Shown: one piece after another, positions 1-6,754 of the stretch | Numbering within the stretch: the first letter of the stretch is position 1 | Layout of the letters: every line of letters starts with the position of its first letter | NCBI RefSeq assembly: GCF_900167415.1 | Contig: NZ_FUWU01000036.1 | Coordinates: 1-34,188, forward strand | DNA from: Fibrobacter intestinalis | GTDB lineage: Bacteria > Fibrobacterota > Fibrobacteria > Fibrobacterales > Fibrobacteraceae | Direction of reading: 5' to 3' | DNA: 34,188 nucleotides | Notes under the pieces: model-generated | Databases searched by the model: none | Seen by the model: the letters and a program-made list of their open reading frames with translations, nothing else | What the model was told of the DNA's origin: nothing | Position numbers and translations under genes: made by a program

Positions 1-76
1 CCTTGCAATATTTTCACAGGGTAGAAATCAGTTTTTCCCAATAGTTATGCGGGCTGGGCGGGATTTTAAGGGACGA

Positions 77-943
77 CTACATAATAGGTTTGGGCAAGTG
101 ATCGAAAGCTTCAGTTACAATAGGAGAAAGTTCTCTTTGGATATCGGGTGCATAGCGTTTTTTTAAATTATTAGGATACTCGAGTCCAAATACGTCGCAT
201 ATGGCCTTTTCGGCCGTCATTCCGAACGTTTCCGTCGTTTGGGTGAGCGTTCGCATAAATTGCATAACGCCGCGCATTGCGAAGCGAAATTTGAATGTCC
301 GGTTCTTATGGATTTGTATTTCTGCAATGGAAATGTTGTCATATTTTAATGTGGTACTTTCTTTCCATACGGCAAGGTTTCTTGTGAACGAGAAGTTGTT
401 TCTATCATATTCCCAATCCACATAGTTCTTTTGATTTAGAATGTGGAATTCTCCCGCGTCGAAATCGGATATCCATACCGTGTAGTCGGATTGCAGCAGG
501 TAATCGACAAAGATGGGAATCATTTGGTGGATATGGTTGATGACGATTTCCTTGATTTCTTGCTTGTCAGAAATGCTTTTGTTTGCAAAGTCCGAAAAAA
601 AATCGTTAAATGTGTTGATTCCTCCTTGACCAATGACTCTAGGACAAATTTTGTCATTACTCTTATTTGTCCGAATGGAAAGAGATGCTCCTGAAGACAA
701 TAAGAAATTGTGCGGTGAGTACCGTTCATTGGGATTTAGAGCGTCTGATAAGGTCGTGCAAAGAACAGGAACACTTCCTAAAGTTTGGAAAATACGATTA
801 ATTAAGGGGAAAACTTTTTCCCTGTATTCTGGATTGTAATTTGCCTTAAATTGGCTTTGTGCGTAATAAGAAGGTTCTAGATTATATTTTTCGCAAATGC
901 ATTTTTGGATTGTCATTCCTAGATCTGCGTTATTCTGTGGCAT
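77..943 (-). CDS. Unassigned protein, possible restriction endonuclease
   Basis: I do not recognise this 288-residue protein with certainty. The start at 943 is chosen because an AAAGGA ribosome binding site lies 7 bases upstream; an in-frame ATG at 976 lacks one. The protein carries the same motif near both ends: LGMTIQKCIC at residues 8-17 and FGMTAEKAIC in the C-terminal 50 residues, each followed by a leucine-glutamate pair. A central segment has ISDFDAGEFHI and later IAEIQIHKNRTFKFRF, an acidic/Gln/Lys arrangement that could be a PD-(D/E)xK-type nuclease core. The upstream neighbour on the same strand is a truncated DNA methyltransferase, so a restriction enzyme is a reasonable inference. 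There is no signal peptide or membrane segment. It could equally be an unrelated accessory protein. Confidence 0.6.
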   Translation of the reverse strand: MPQNNADLGMTIQKCICEKYNLEPSYYAQSQFKANYNPEYREKVFPLINRIFQTLGSVPVLCTTLSDALNPNERYSPHNFLLSSGASLSIRTNKSNDKICPRVIGQGGINTFNDFFSDFANKSISDKQEIKEIVINHIHQMIPIFVDYLLQSDYTVWISDFDAGEFHILNQKNYVDWEYDRNNFSFTRNLAVWKESTTLKYDNISIAEIQIHKNRTFKFRFAMRGVMQFMRTLTQTTETFGMTAEKAICDVFGLEYPNNLKKRYAPDIQRELSPIVTEAFDHLPKPIM

Positions 944-1040
944 AAAGATTCCTTTTTTTTGCGTAGAAACATACAAAAAAAGAATCGTATGGCGAGTACT
1001 TTTGAAAAATTATCGCCTAGAAAGGAATTCATTTTTTTTT

Positions 1041-1053
1041 GGGGGGGGGGGGG
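1041..1053. repeat. 13-base poly-G tract beside 9 T
   Basis: Thirteen consecutive G follow nine consecutive T (1032-1040). The tract lies between the truncated methyltransferase, whose stop is at 1069-1071, and the downstream gene starting at 943, both on the minus strand. It is outside both reading frames as they stand. Tracts of this kind are either slippage-prone phase-variation sites or sequencing/assembly artefacts. Confidence 0.9.
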
Positions 1054-1068
1054 ACAAAATTATTCGTT

Positions 1069-1578
1069 TCAAATAATCTTCAAAATTTTCTGTGCACGCT
1101 CGGGCTCGTCTATGCCCAACTTTTCCTGCAAATCCTTTTCGCTAAAATCGAAGCTGTCGTTATAGACAAAATCATCGGAGCCGGTGTTGTAGGGCGGGTC
1201 GATGTAAATACATTTCACCTGTCCTTCGTAGGAGCGGCGCAAGTGCTTGAGGACTTCCAAGTTGTCGCCTGAAAGGTAAAGGTTTTCGCTGTCCTTGTTT
1301 TCGTTCTTCCTGTTGTTTTCTTCGTCGGGGACAATCACCGTCTCGGTGTCGAGCGCGTAAAGGAGCCGGGCGTAATCTTTGCCTAGAAAATTGAACGTTT
1401 CGCGTTCTTCGACCACCAGGTGTTTGTCGCCCACGGCAAGTTCCGCCCAATAACGGATGGCATCGGCATCTACCGTTCCCTCTTTTCCGAAGGCGTTCGG
1501 AATCAGCGCTTTCAACTTTTTGAGAAGGTCGTTGTTCGGGTTCACCTTCTCGTTCTTCTGCATAATGTCGCGTATCAT
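1069..1578 (-). pseudogene. Truncated type III-like DNA methyltransferase (Mod N-terminus)
   Basis: The 169 residues match the N-terminal part of type III restriction-modification Mod subunits (beta-class adenine-N6 methyltransferases). They show the lead-in NLYLSGDNLEVLKHL followed by the catalytic motif IV DPPYNTGSDDFVYND. The frame stops 25-30 residues after DPPY, where homologues continue for roughly 400 residues with the target-recognition region and the FxGxG SAM-binding motif; both are absent. The start at 1578 is preferred because AAGGA lies 9 bases upstream. A start at 1563 or an extension to 1620 is possible. A 13-G run lies 15 bases beyond the stop. No downstream Mod sequence or Res subunit is visible, so this is a remnant, or one half of a locus broken by deletion or misassembly. 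Confidence 0.8.
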
Positions 1579-1663
1579 CGGGCGGTTCCTTATCGTTGCG
1601 AGTTCCGCCCTGCGCGGCATTCAGCCCACGAAAAAAAGGCGTGGAGTTGAATGCATCTTATCT

Positions 1664-1784
1664 ATAGTTGAGGCTCTGGTAAAGCCTATTGCACGGATAA
1701 GAACAAACAACCCACGCCCCAATTGGGACGTGAGTAGCCTGCCCTATTCTCGTGCAATGTTTCAATTTACCAGATTTCAACTAT
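1664..1784. repeat. 121-bp imperfect palindrome
   Basis: The two arms are related as inverted copies. ATAGTTGAGGCTCTGGTAAA at the left pairs with TTTACCAGATTTCAACTAT at the right, and ATTGCACGGATAAG pairs with CTATTCTCGTGCAAT. The centre is a near-perfect palindrome, CACGCCCCAATTGGGACGTG, around 1722. Transcribed on either strand it would fold into one long hairpin with internal bulges. It lies between the methyltransferase remnant and the 41-bp repeat array. It could be a MITE, an anti-repeat/tracrRNA-like RNA, or another mobile-element end. Confidence 0.75.
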
Positions 1785-1939
1785 GAGACTAGAGCAAATA
1801 CTCAATAAAACGGGCGCTCCGCACCAAACGATACGGGGCTATGTCGTGGGGAAAATTAGAAAAATGCGGAGCTGATTGCCGGGAATTGGAAAGTATGCCG
1901 ACAAAACTCGCAAGATTATTGTGTTGTAACCTTCCTAGG

Positions 1940-2127
1940 ACGTCGAACGAGATTTTCCCGTTTATTGCCCAGAGTCAGGGACGTCGAACGAGATTTTCCC
2001 GCTTATTGCCCAGAGTCAGGGACGTCGAACGAGATTTTCCCGCTTATTGCCCAGAGTCAGGGACGTCGAACGAGATTTTCCCGCTTATTGCCCAGAGTCA
2101 GGGACGTCGAACGAGATTTTCCCGTTT
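1940..2127. repeat. 41-bp tandem repeat, 4.5 copies
   Basis: The unit beginning ACGTCGAACGAGATTTTCCC starts at 1940, 1981, 2022, 2063 and 2104, an exact 41-base period. The last copy is partial and diverges after about 24 bases. Copies are identical except for a C/T change after TTTTCCCG. The whole unit is conserved, with no variable spacer, so this is a minisatellite (VNTR) and not a CRISPR array. Confidence 0.95.
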
Positions 2128-2186
2128 CGCGCCCAAGTGCGGGGGGACAAACGTAGTTTCCACGAATGCCGAAACATGGAGGTAAA

Positions 2187-2306
2187 ATGAAAAAAGTGAA
2201 CAGCGTCCTTTGTCTCGCCGAAATCAACTGGCTTGGAAATTCGATGGCGGCGCATTACAAAAACGCCGATCCGACCCCTAATCACTCAAAGTCCTTAAAA
2301 ACCTGA
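2187..2306 (+). CDS. Short ORF with strong ribosome binding site (39 aa)
   Basis: The ATG at 2187 follows GGAGGTAAA, the strongest Shine-Dalgarno sequence in this part of the window, and opens a 39-codon frame beginning MKKVNSVLCLAEINWLG and ending at TGA 2304-2306. It has no hydrophobic export segment. It may be a genuine small protein, a leader peptide, or the surviving 5' end of a gene lost when this accessory region was rearranged. Nothing downstream on the plus strand continues it; ychF is convergent. Confidence 0.4.
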   Translation: MKKVNSVLCLAEINWLGNSMAAHYKNADPTPNHSKSLKT

Positions 2307-2484
2307 TTCTCTCGCGGATATGTCTCCAAAGGCCTGTATTGCCTGACGGCTTCTTTTTTCTAGAAAGCGTTCAAGTACAGGGTTTTCGCTAAGGAGAACA
2401 ACGTCCTTTTTGATAAAAACATCGGCTCTTCTCGGATGGTTGAGGGGTCGTTTTAACTTCCCACTAGCAACGTAGCCGCAATCC

Positions 2485-3585
2485 TTACACGTTGAACAGA
2501 TAGAACATGATGTCGCCGTCTTTGACGACATAGTCCTTGCCTTCCGTCCGGACGCCGCCGGCTTCCTTGGCGGCATTCCAGGAACCGTGCTTCCGGAAAT
2601 CTTCAAAGGCGAGGGTCTCGGCGCGGATGAATCCCTTTTCAAAATCGGAGTGGATGACGCCGGCGCATTGCGGAGCTTTGGCTCCCTTTTCAAAAGTCCA
2701 TGCGCGGCATTCCTTTTCGCCGGCGGTAAAGAATGTCTGGAGCCCGAGAATCCGGTAGCCTTCGCGCACGACGGAATCGAGTCCGGATTCTTTCATGCCG
2801 AGTTCTTTGAGGAATTCTTCTTTGTCCGCGGCTTCCATTTTGGAAAGCTCCTCTTCGATTTTTCCGCTGATGACAACGACGGAAGTGCCCTGCTTCGCGG
2901 CAAATTCTTTTAGGCTTTTGACGTATTGGTTTTCGGTGCCGATTTCATCTTCGCGGATATTAGCGCAGTAGAAGAGTGGCTTGGCGGTAAGGAGGGCAAG
3001 GTCCTGCACTATCGCGTCGAGGGCGTCTCCGTTTTTGCCGACAAATTCCCGTGCGCTTTTGCCTTCTTCGAGTCCTTTTTTCAGAATGCTACAGGCTTCG
3101 GCGTTTTCCTTGGCCTTGGCATTTCCCGTGCGAGCGGTTTTATTTTCGTTCGCCAGACGCTTTTCCACCGATTCCAGGTCTTTTAAAATCAGTTCGGTTT
3201 CAATGATGTCGATGTCCCGGACTGGATCAACGGAACCGAGAACGTGGGTGATGTCCTCGTCGTCAAAGCAACGGACGACTTCCATAATGGCGTTGCATTC
3301 CCGAATGTGCGTCAGGAACTGGTTGCCAAGGCCTTCGCCTTTGCTGGCTCCTTTGACAAGTCCTGCGATATCGACAAATTCCGTGACGGCAGGGACGATG
3401 GATTTGGGGTGGTAAACGCTGACGAGTTCATTGAGGCGCCCGTCAGGAACGCTGACCATGCCGACGTTGGGTTCAATGGTGCAAAATGGGTAGTTGGCGG
3501 CTTCGGCGCCTGCATTTGTAATCGCATTGAAAATCGTACTTTTGCCGACGTTGGGAAGACCGACGATGCCGCATTTGAGACTCAT
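2485..3585 (-). CDS. ychF: Redox-regulated ATPase YchF (Obg-family)
   Basis: The 366-residue product is a full-length YchF/OLA1, a cytosolic TRAFAC-class P-loop ATPase that binds ribosomes and is linked to stress responses. The P-loop GLPNVGKST is at residues 9-17, TIEPNVG at about 36-42, and the Walker B/G3 element FVDIAGLVKGASKGEGLGN at about 67-85. The C-terminal TGS-like domain ends in a typical AxEAGGVRTEGKDYVVKDGD-like tail. The start at 3585 is supported by AAGGAG nine bases upstream; the open frame runs on to 3747 but without a ribosome binding site. It is divergent from the lipoprotein gene at 3778 and convergent with the short ORF at 2187. Function in the family is well established; nothing here is unusual. 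Confidence 0.97.
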   Translation of the reverse strand: MSLKCGIVGLPNVGKSTIFNAITNAGAEAANYPFCTIEPNVGMVSVPDGRLNELVSVYHPKSIVPAVTEFVDIAGLVKGASKGEGLGNQFLTHIRECNAIMEVVRCFDDEDITHVLGSVDPVRDIDIIETELILKDLESVEKRLANENKTARTGNAKAKENAEACSILKKGLEEGKSAREFVGKNGDALDAIVQDLALLTAKPLFYCANIREDEIGTENQYVKSLKEFAAKQGTSVVVISGKIEEELSKMEAADKEEFLKELGMKESGLDSVVREGYRILGLQTFFTAGEKECRAWTFEKGAKAPQCAGVIHSDFEKGFIRAETLAFEDFRKHGSWNAAKEAGGVRTEGKDYVVKDGDIMFYLFNV

Positions 3586-3777
3586 ATTGAACTCCTTTTG
3601 AAACGCGTCCAAATCTAACAATTTTTTAGTCAAGCGGCGTTCGTTCAAAAAATGAGATGCTTCGAATTCCCGAAATAGGCAGTCGTGGCGATTCGGCTGC
3701 GCTGTCCGCAAAAAAATCCTCGTGCAAAAATGCCGGGCCGGTTTCATTCCTAAAGCATTTTTTAGTAAGTTGTGTTT

Positions 3778-4623
3778 ATGCGTTGGATTTCATGGTTTCG
3801 ATTTTCTGTGGCGTTGGGCGTTTGGGTTTTAGGGGCGTGCGCCGGGAATGGGCAATCGTCGGGAGCAAAGGATTCTCCGGGGGATTTCGGGTGCGAGGAT
3901 TGCGGCGAGCAAGGGGAAATGGAATTGGAAATTTTTGACGAGCGGAAGTTTGTGGAGATTCATCCGAAGATAAATACGGCTTTTCAAACTGCGGCGACGC
4001 TCGGCAGTTTTCCGACATCGAAAGTCTTTGCGAATTGCCCCGAAGGAAGTAAAATCTGCCATAGCTTTAGCGACGACGCGGTGGATTTTGATTTGGCGCA
4101 TTTTGAAGATTCCCTTTTGGCGCGTCGCTTTCCGAAAGCCAATCGCGAACAGATGCTGGAAGGTTTAAGAATTCCCGAAGGAGATTCCCTGTGGATTCGG
4201 GAGGCGTTGCAGAAAATTCTTTCGACGGCTTTGGGCGATGGCAAATCGCTTTTGGATACGGCCTTTTGGAAATCCCGAACGGACGATTCCGAAATTTATT
4301 CGCGTTTTGAACGGGAAATCCCGCGGGAAATTCGGCGGGAACTGGCCGCGGTGTCGAAGCGTTACAATGTGCGCTATTTGACCATTCCCGTTTTTGTCCG
4401 GGTTGAAATTTTACCGAAACTGGGGAAAAGCGGCGGCTTTCGCTGGATGTCCCTGTGGACTCTTTGGGATGCGCGCTTGGGAAATCTGCTGTTTTTAAGT
4501 TATGAAGAATTTGGTGCCAAAACCAAGAGCCGGATTGCTCCGGAGCGTCATTGGGCGAAGCCTTTTGCCGAACGGCTGGAAAAAGATATTTACCTGGAAC
4601 CGCAGAAGATTGAAAATCACTAG
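3778..4623 (+). CDS. Putative lipoprotein of unknown function
   Basis: The 281-residue protein begins with MRWISWFRF, a short hydrophobic core and the lipobox LGAC, with the lipidated Cys at residue 21, followed by a small polar linker rich in Gly, Ser and Asp. The mature part is soluble, mixed alpha/beta, and charged, with LRIPEGDSLWIREAL around residues 120-134 and a conserved-looking IPREIRRELAAVSKRYNVRYLTIPVFVRVEI segment near 180-210. I recognise no family. The arrangement RYNVRYLTIPVFVRV...WTLWDARLGNLLFLSYEEF resembles a strand-rich region of outer-membrane-associated lipoproteins, but that is only an impression. A GTG at 3772 is an alternative start. The gene is divergent from ychF and convergent with the GH8 gene, overlapping its end by 4 bases. 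Confidence 0.8.
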   Translation: MRWISWFRFSVALGVWVLGACAGNGQSSGAKDSPGDFGCEDCGEQGEMELEIFDERKFVEIHPKINTAFQTAATLGSFPTSKVFANCPEGSKICHSFSDDAVDFDLAHFEDSLLARRFPKANREQMLEGLRIPEGDSLWIREALQKILSTALGDGKSLLDTAFWKSRTDDSEIYSRFEREIPREIRRELAAVSKRYNVRYLTIPVFVRVEILPKLGKSGGFRWMSLWTLWDARLGNLLFLSYEEFGAKTKSRIAPERHWAKPFAERLEKDIYLEPQKIENH

Positions 4624-5759
4624 CGGCCAGAGAGGGCGAGAAAGCCGAGCAGGTACAGCATGCCGTCGTAATAGCGCCAAGTGCCGGTGGGGATGGGAAC
4701 GTTCCAGAGGGCGTTCAGAAAATCGCGGGCGAGTTCTCGGTCTTGCTGCAGGGAGAAGTCGAGGGCGGCTGCGGCTGCGGCATTCATCGCGATGAGGCCG
4801 GTTGTGATGGGACGGGAATTCTCGCAGGGAATGCCGTTTAAGCGGTAGTCGGCGCGTGGATTTTTTTGCGACTTGAAAAAACGGAGCATCTTTCGGATCG
4901 TTTCTTGGGCAAAATTTTTGGCGAGCAGATGTTCATTTTCGCAAATGCCGGGAATTTCCCAGTTGGCGTCTAAAGCCAGGTTGTAGGCGACGCGCCAGGC
5001 GTCCCCGCTAAAACAATCGCTGTGAGGCGAGAACGCTGTGGATTTGGGTGAACCGTCAAATTCAGCGTAGTCCGGAAAAAGTCCCGTGTCCGGATGGGCT
5101 GCGCATTTCAAAAAGGCGACGCTTTGCTTGTAAACGGATTCCCAGAAAGTATCCTTGGTTTCTGCAGCAAAGAGGCGGTAAAAGGCGAGGGTGTGGTAAC
5201 TCGGGTCGGTAAAATCGTTGCCCTCCACGGGAGAAAATCGGACGAGAAAATTTTCCGGGTCGAACATGGCGCGAACTTTTCCGGCGGGCTTTTTATGCGC
5301 CATCGCATGGAGAAGTTTCAATGCTTCGTCTCGGTATGCGTTGTTTCCGAATCGGCGAGCCGCCAACAGAAGTGCCGCTGCAAAATATTCTTCGCCATCC
5401 GGGGCGGCTCCTGCATCCATTTTGAAAAATTGCCCCTGACGTTTTTTGTCGAATCCGACTTGCCATGCAAAATAGGGAGCGTCATCGGTTTCTGCATTTT
5501 GCAGATACGTTTTTGAAAATTCCCAAAGGGCTTGGAAAAGTTCCAGAAGGCCGAGTTTGGCGGCGATATACATCCCGTAACTCATTCCCTCGCTTCGGAT
5601 GTCCGAATGCCCGATGTCGATAATGCATTTGTACTGCTGAAAGTCGAAGCAGATTTTTTCGCTGGAGTCGTTTCCTTCAAAAAGACTATGGAATGCGCTC
5701 TGGATTTTTTGCTGCACTTCGGCGGCGGATTTGCCGATGAGTTGAAACGGATTGTTCAT
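4620..5759 (-). CDS. GH8 reducing-end xylose-releasing exo-oligoxylanase-like
   Basis: The 379-residue protein is a glycoside hydrolase family 8 (alpha/alpha)6-barrel enzyme most like Rex (EC 3.2.1.156), which removes xylose from the reducing end of xylo-oligosaccharides by inversion. The family motif SDIRSEGMSYGM places the general acid Glu at residue 57. APDGEEYF gives Asp121. SGDAWRVAYN gives Asp253, matching the catalytic base region of Rex. There is no signal peptide, so it should work in the cytoplasm on imported oligosaccharides. It is the last gene of a leftward operon, and its ATG overlaps the stop of the HAD gene (ATGA). Exact substrate is inferred from family; other GH8 members are cellulases, licheninases or chitosanases. 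Confidence 0.88.
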   Translation of the reverse strand: MNNPFQLIGKSAAEVQQKIQSAFHSLFEGNDSSEKICFDFQQYKCIIDIGHSDIRSEGMSYGMYIAAKLGLLELFQALWEFSKTYLQNAETDDAPYFAWQVGFDKKRQGQFFKMDAGAAPDGEEYFAAALLLAARRFGNNAYRDEALKLLHAMAHKKPAGKVRAMFDPENFLVRFSPVEGNDFTDPSYHTLAFYRLFAAETKDTFWESVYKQSVAFLKCAAHPDTGLFPDYAEFDGSPKSTAFSPHSDCFSGDAWRVAYNLALDANWEIPGICENEHLLAKNFAQETIRKMLRFFKSQKNPRADYRLNGIPCENSRPITTGLIAMNAAAAAALDFSLQQDRELARDFLNALWNVPIPTGTWRYYDGMLYLLGFLALSGR

Positions 5760-6442
5760 TTGGAAATGTCGCGTTTGCTTGCCCGAAAAAATTCATCGAA
5801 AATGGAAAGCAGGGAAGAGCCGTTTTGGAATAGCTTCGTCTGCATTCCGATGGCGGTTGCTCCACGGATGTCACGGTTCGGATCGTCGCCGACGAACAGG
5901 GTGTTGGCGGGGTTGGTTCCAAGGCGTTCCAGTGCGATCTGGAAAATTTCGGGCTCGGGCTTTTTGTGGTGGACTTCGCTGGAAATCACGACGGCGTCGA
6001 GCATTTTGAGAAGTCCGTGCTTGCGCAAAACTTTACGGACGTGGGGCCCGTGCTCAAAATTGGAAACGATGCCGATGCGGACTTGCTGCCGTTGCAGTGC
6101 CTGTAAAAGGGGAATCGCTTGCGGGTGAAGCGGAACCATTCGCTGCCAGCGGTTCATGGAAGTGGCTGCGGTGTGCTTAATCCAGTTTACATCCGGAGAA
6201 ATTCCAAAGTGTTCGGCGAGAATTTTCAGGCGCGATTCATAAAGGGTGAAACCCTCTTTTTCGGGGATGTCTTCGGCAAAAAAATGCTTGCACTGCTTGG
6301 AAACTTGGGAAACGGAAACCGATATTCCCAGATTTTTCAGTGCGCGTGTCAGATCTTCGTGCCAAAAGCCGAAAGCCCGGGACATATTGCCGTAGGTGAA
6401 AAGCGTCCCATAAAGGTCAAAAAGAACACCGGAAATTTCCAT
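5756..6442 (-). CDS. HAD-superfamily hydrolase
   Basis: The 228-residue protein carries the HAD motifs in order: motif I FDLYGTLF with nucleophile Asp9, motif II IVSNFEHG, motif III Lys in HHKKPEPEIF, and motif IV VGDDPNRDI. A helical cap lies between motifs I and II (residues about 15-100). The residue two after the nucleophile is Tyr11 where phosphatases have Asp. This DxYGT form is typical of the 2-haloacid dehalogenase/HDHD3-like subgroup, so phosphatase activity should not be assumed. The gene overlaps the GH8 start by ATGA and begins 9 bases after the Dabb gene stop, so it is translationally linked to both. The substrate is unknown. Confidence 0.9.
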   Translation of the reverse strand: MEISGVLFDLYGTLFTYGNMSRAFGFWHEDLTRALKNLGISVSVSQVSKQCKHFFAEDIPEKEGFTLYESRLKILAEHFGISPDVNWIKHTAATSMNRWQRMVPLHPQAIPLLQALQRQQVRIGIVSNFEHGPHVRKVLRKHGLLKMLDAVVISSEVHHKKPEPEIFQIALERLGTNPANTLFVGDDPNRDIRGATAIGMQTKLFQNGSSLLSIFDEFFRASKRDISK

Positions 6443-6451
6443 TGGAACAAA

Positions 6452-6754
6452 TCAGATTTCGTAGTCGATGACGCAGCGCTCGCTGGAAACTTTGCCGATG
6501 AATTGCTTGATGGCGACGTGGGCGGGAAAGTCCTGGTAAAAATCCAGGTCCGCTTTGGTGGGGAAAGCCGTCACGAGACCGACATCCCAGGCTGCGGGGC
6601 TGCGGTTGAAGTCGATTCCGGATTCGATCGAAAGAAGCCCCGGGACTTTGCCTTCCAGCGTTTTGAATCGGGCGACGATTTCTTGGGCATTTTGTTCGGC
6701 GGTTTTGCCTTCGGCTTCGGGTTTCAATTTCCAAAGAACAATGTGTTTGATCAT
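6452..6754 (-). CDS. Dabb (stress-responsive alpha/beta-barrel) domain protein
   Basis: The 100-residue protein is a single Dabb domain, a dimeric ferredoxin-like fold. It opens with the family signature MIKHIVLWKLKPEA, has the conserved GLLSIESGIDFNRSPAAWDVGLV core, and continues with ADLDFYQDFPAHVAIKQF carrying the conserved His. Most family members lack a defined reaction; some are cyclases or stress proteins. Its start overlaps the stop of the glycosyltransferase gene by 4 bases (ATGA), so it is co-translated in the operon running from 9836 to 4620. Confidence 0.92.
   Translation of the reverse strand: MIKHIVLWKLKPEAEGKTAEQNAQEIVARFKTLEGKVPGLLSIESGIDFNRSPAAWDVGLVTAFPTKADLDFYQDFPAHVAIKQFIGKVSSERCVIDYEI

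Larger units (their letters stand above)
1579..2186. other. Non-coding accessory stretch
   Basis: About 600 bases separate the methyltransferase remnant from the short ORF at 2187. They hold the 121-bp palindrome, a short ORF at 1783-1875 whose frame continues past its TGA for 17 codons with a helix-hairpin-helix-like LPGIGKYADK, and the 41-bp tandem array. No intact protein gene is convincing: open frames across the array translate the repeat in rotating frames because 41 is not a multiple of three. Confidence 0.6.

Noticed and set aside
1664-1784. Integron attC site
   Set aside because: The length and imperfect pairing fit, but the ends read GTTGAGG at the left and TTTCAAC at the right, opposite to the RYYYAAC...GTTRRRY order needed, and no integrase or cassettes are present.
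1940-2127. CRISPR array
   Set aside because: The full 41-bp period is conserved, so there are no unique spacers, and no cas genes are nearby.
1841-2185. 114-residue open frame across the tandem repeats
   Set aside because: It is a translation of the minisatellite; the frame rotates with each unit and has no ribosome binding site.
2295-2693. Minus-strand frame ending CKDCGYVASGKLKRPLNH...
   Set aside because: Most of it is ychF in another frame. The last 64 codons beyond the ychF stop look protein-like but have no start or ribosome binding site of their own; a remnant is possible but not supported.
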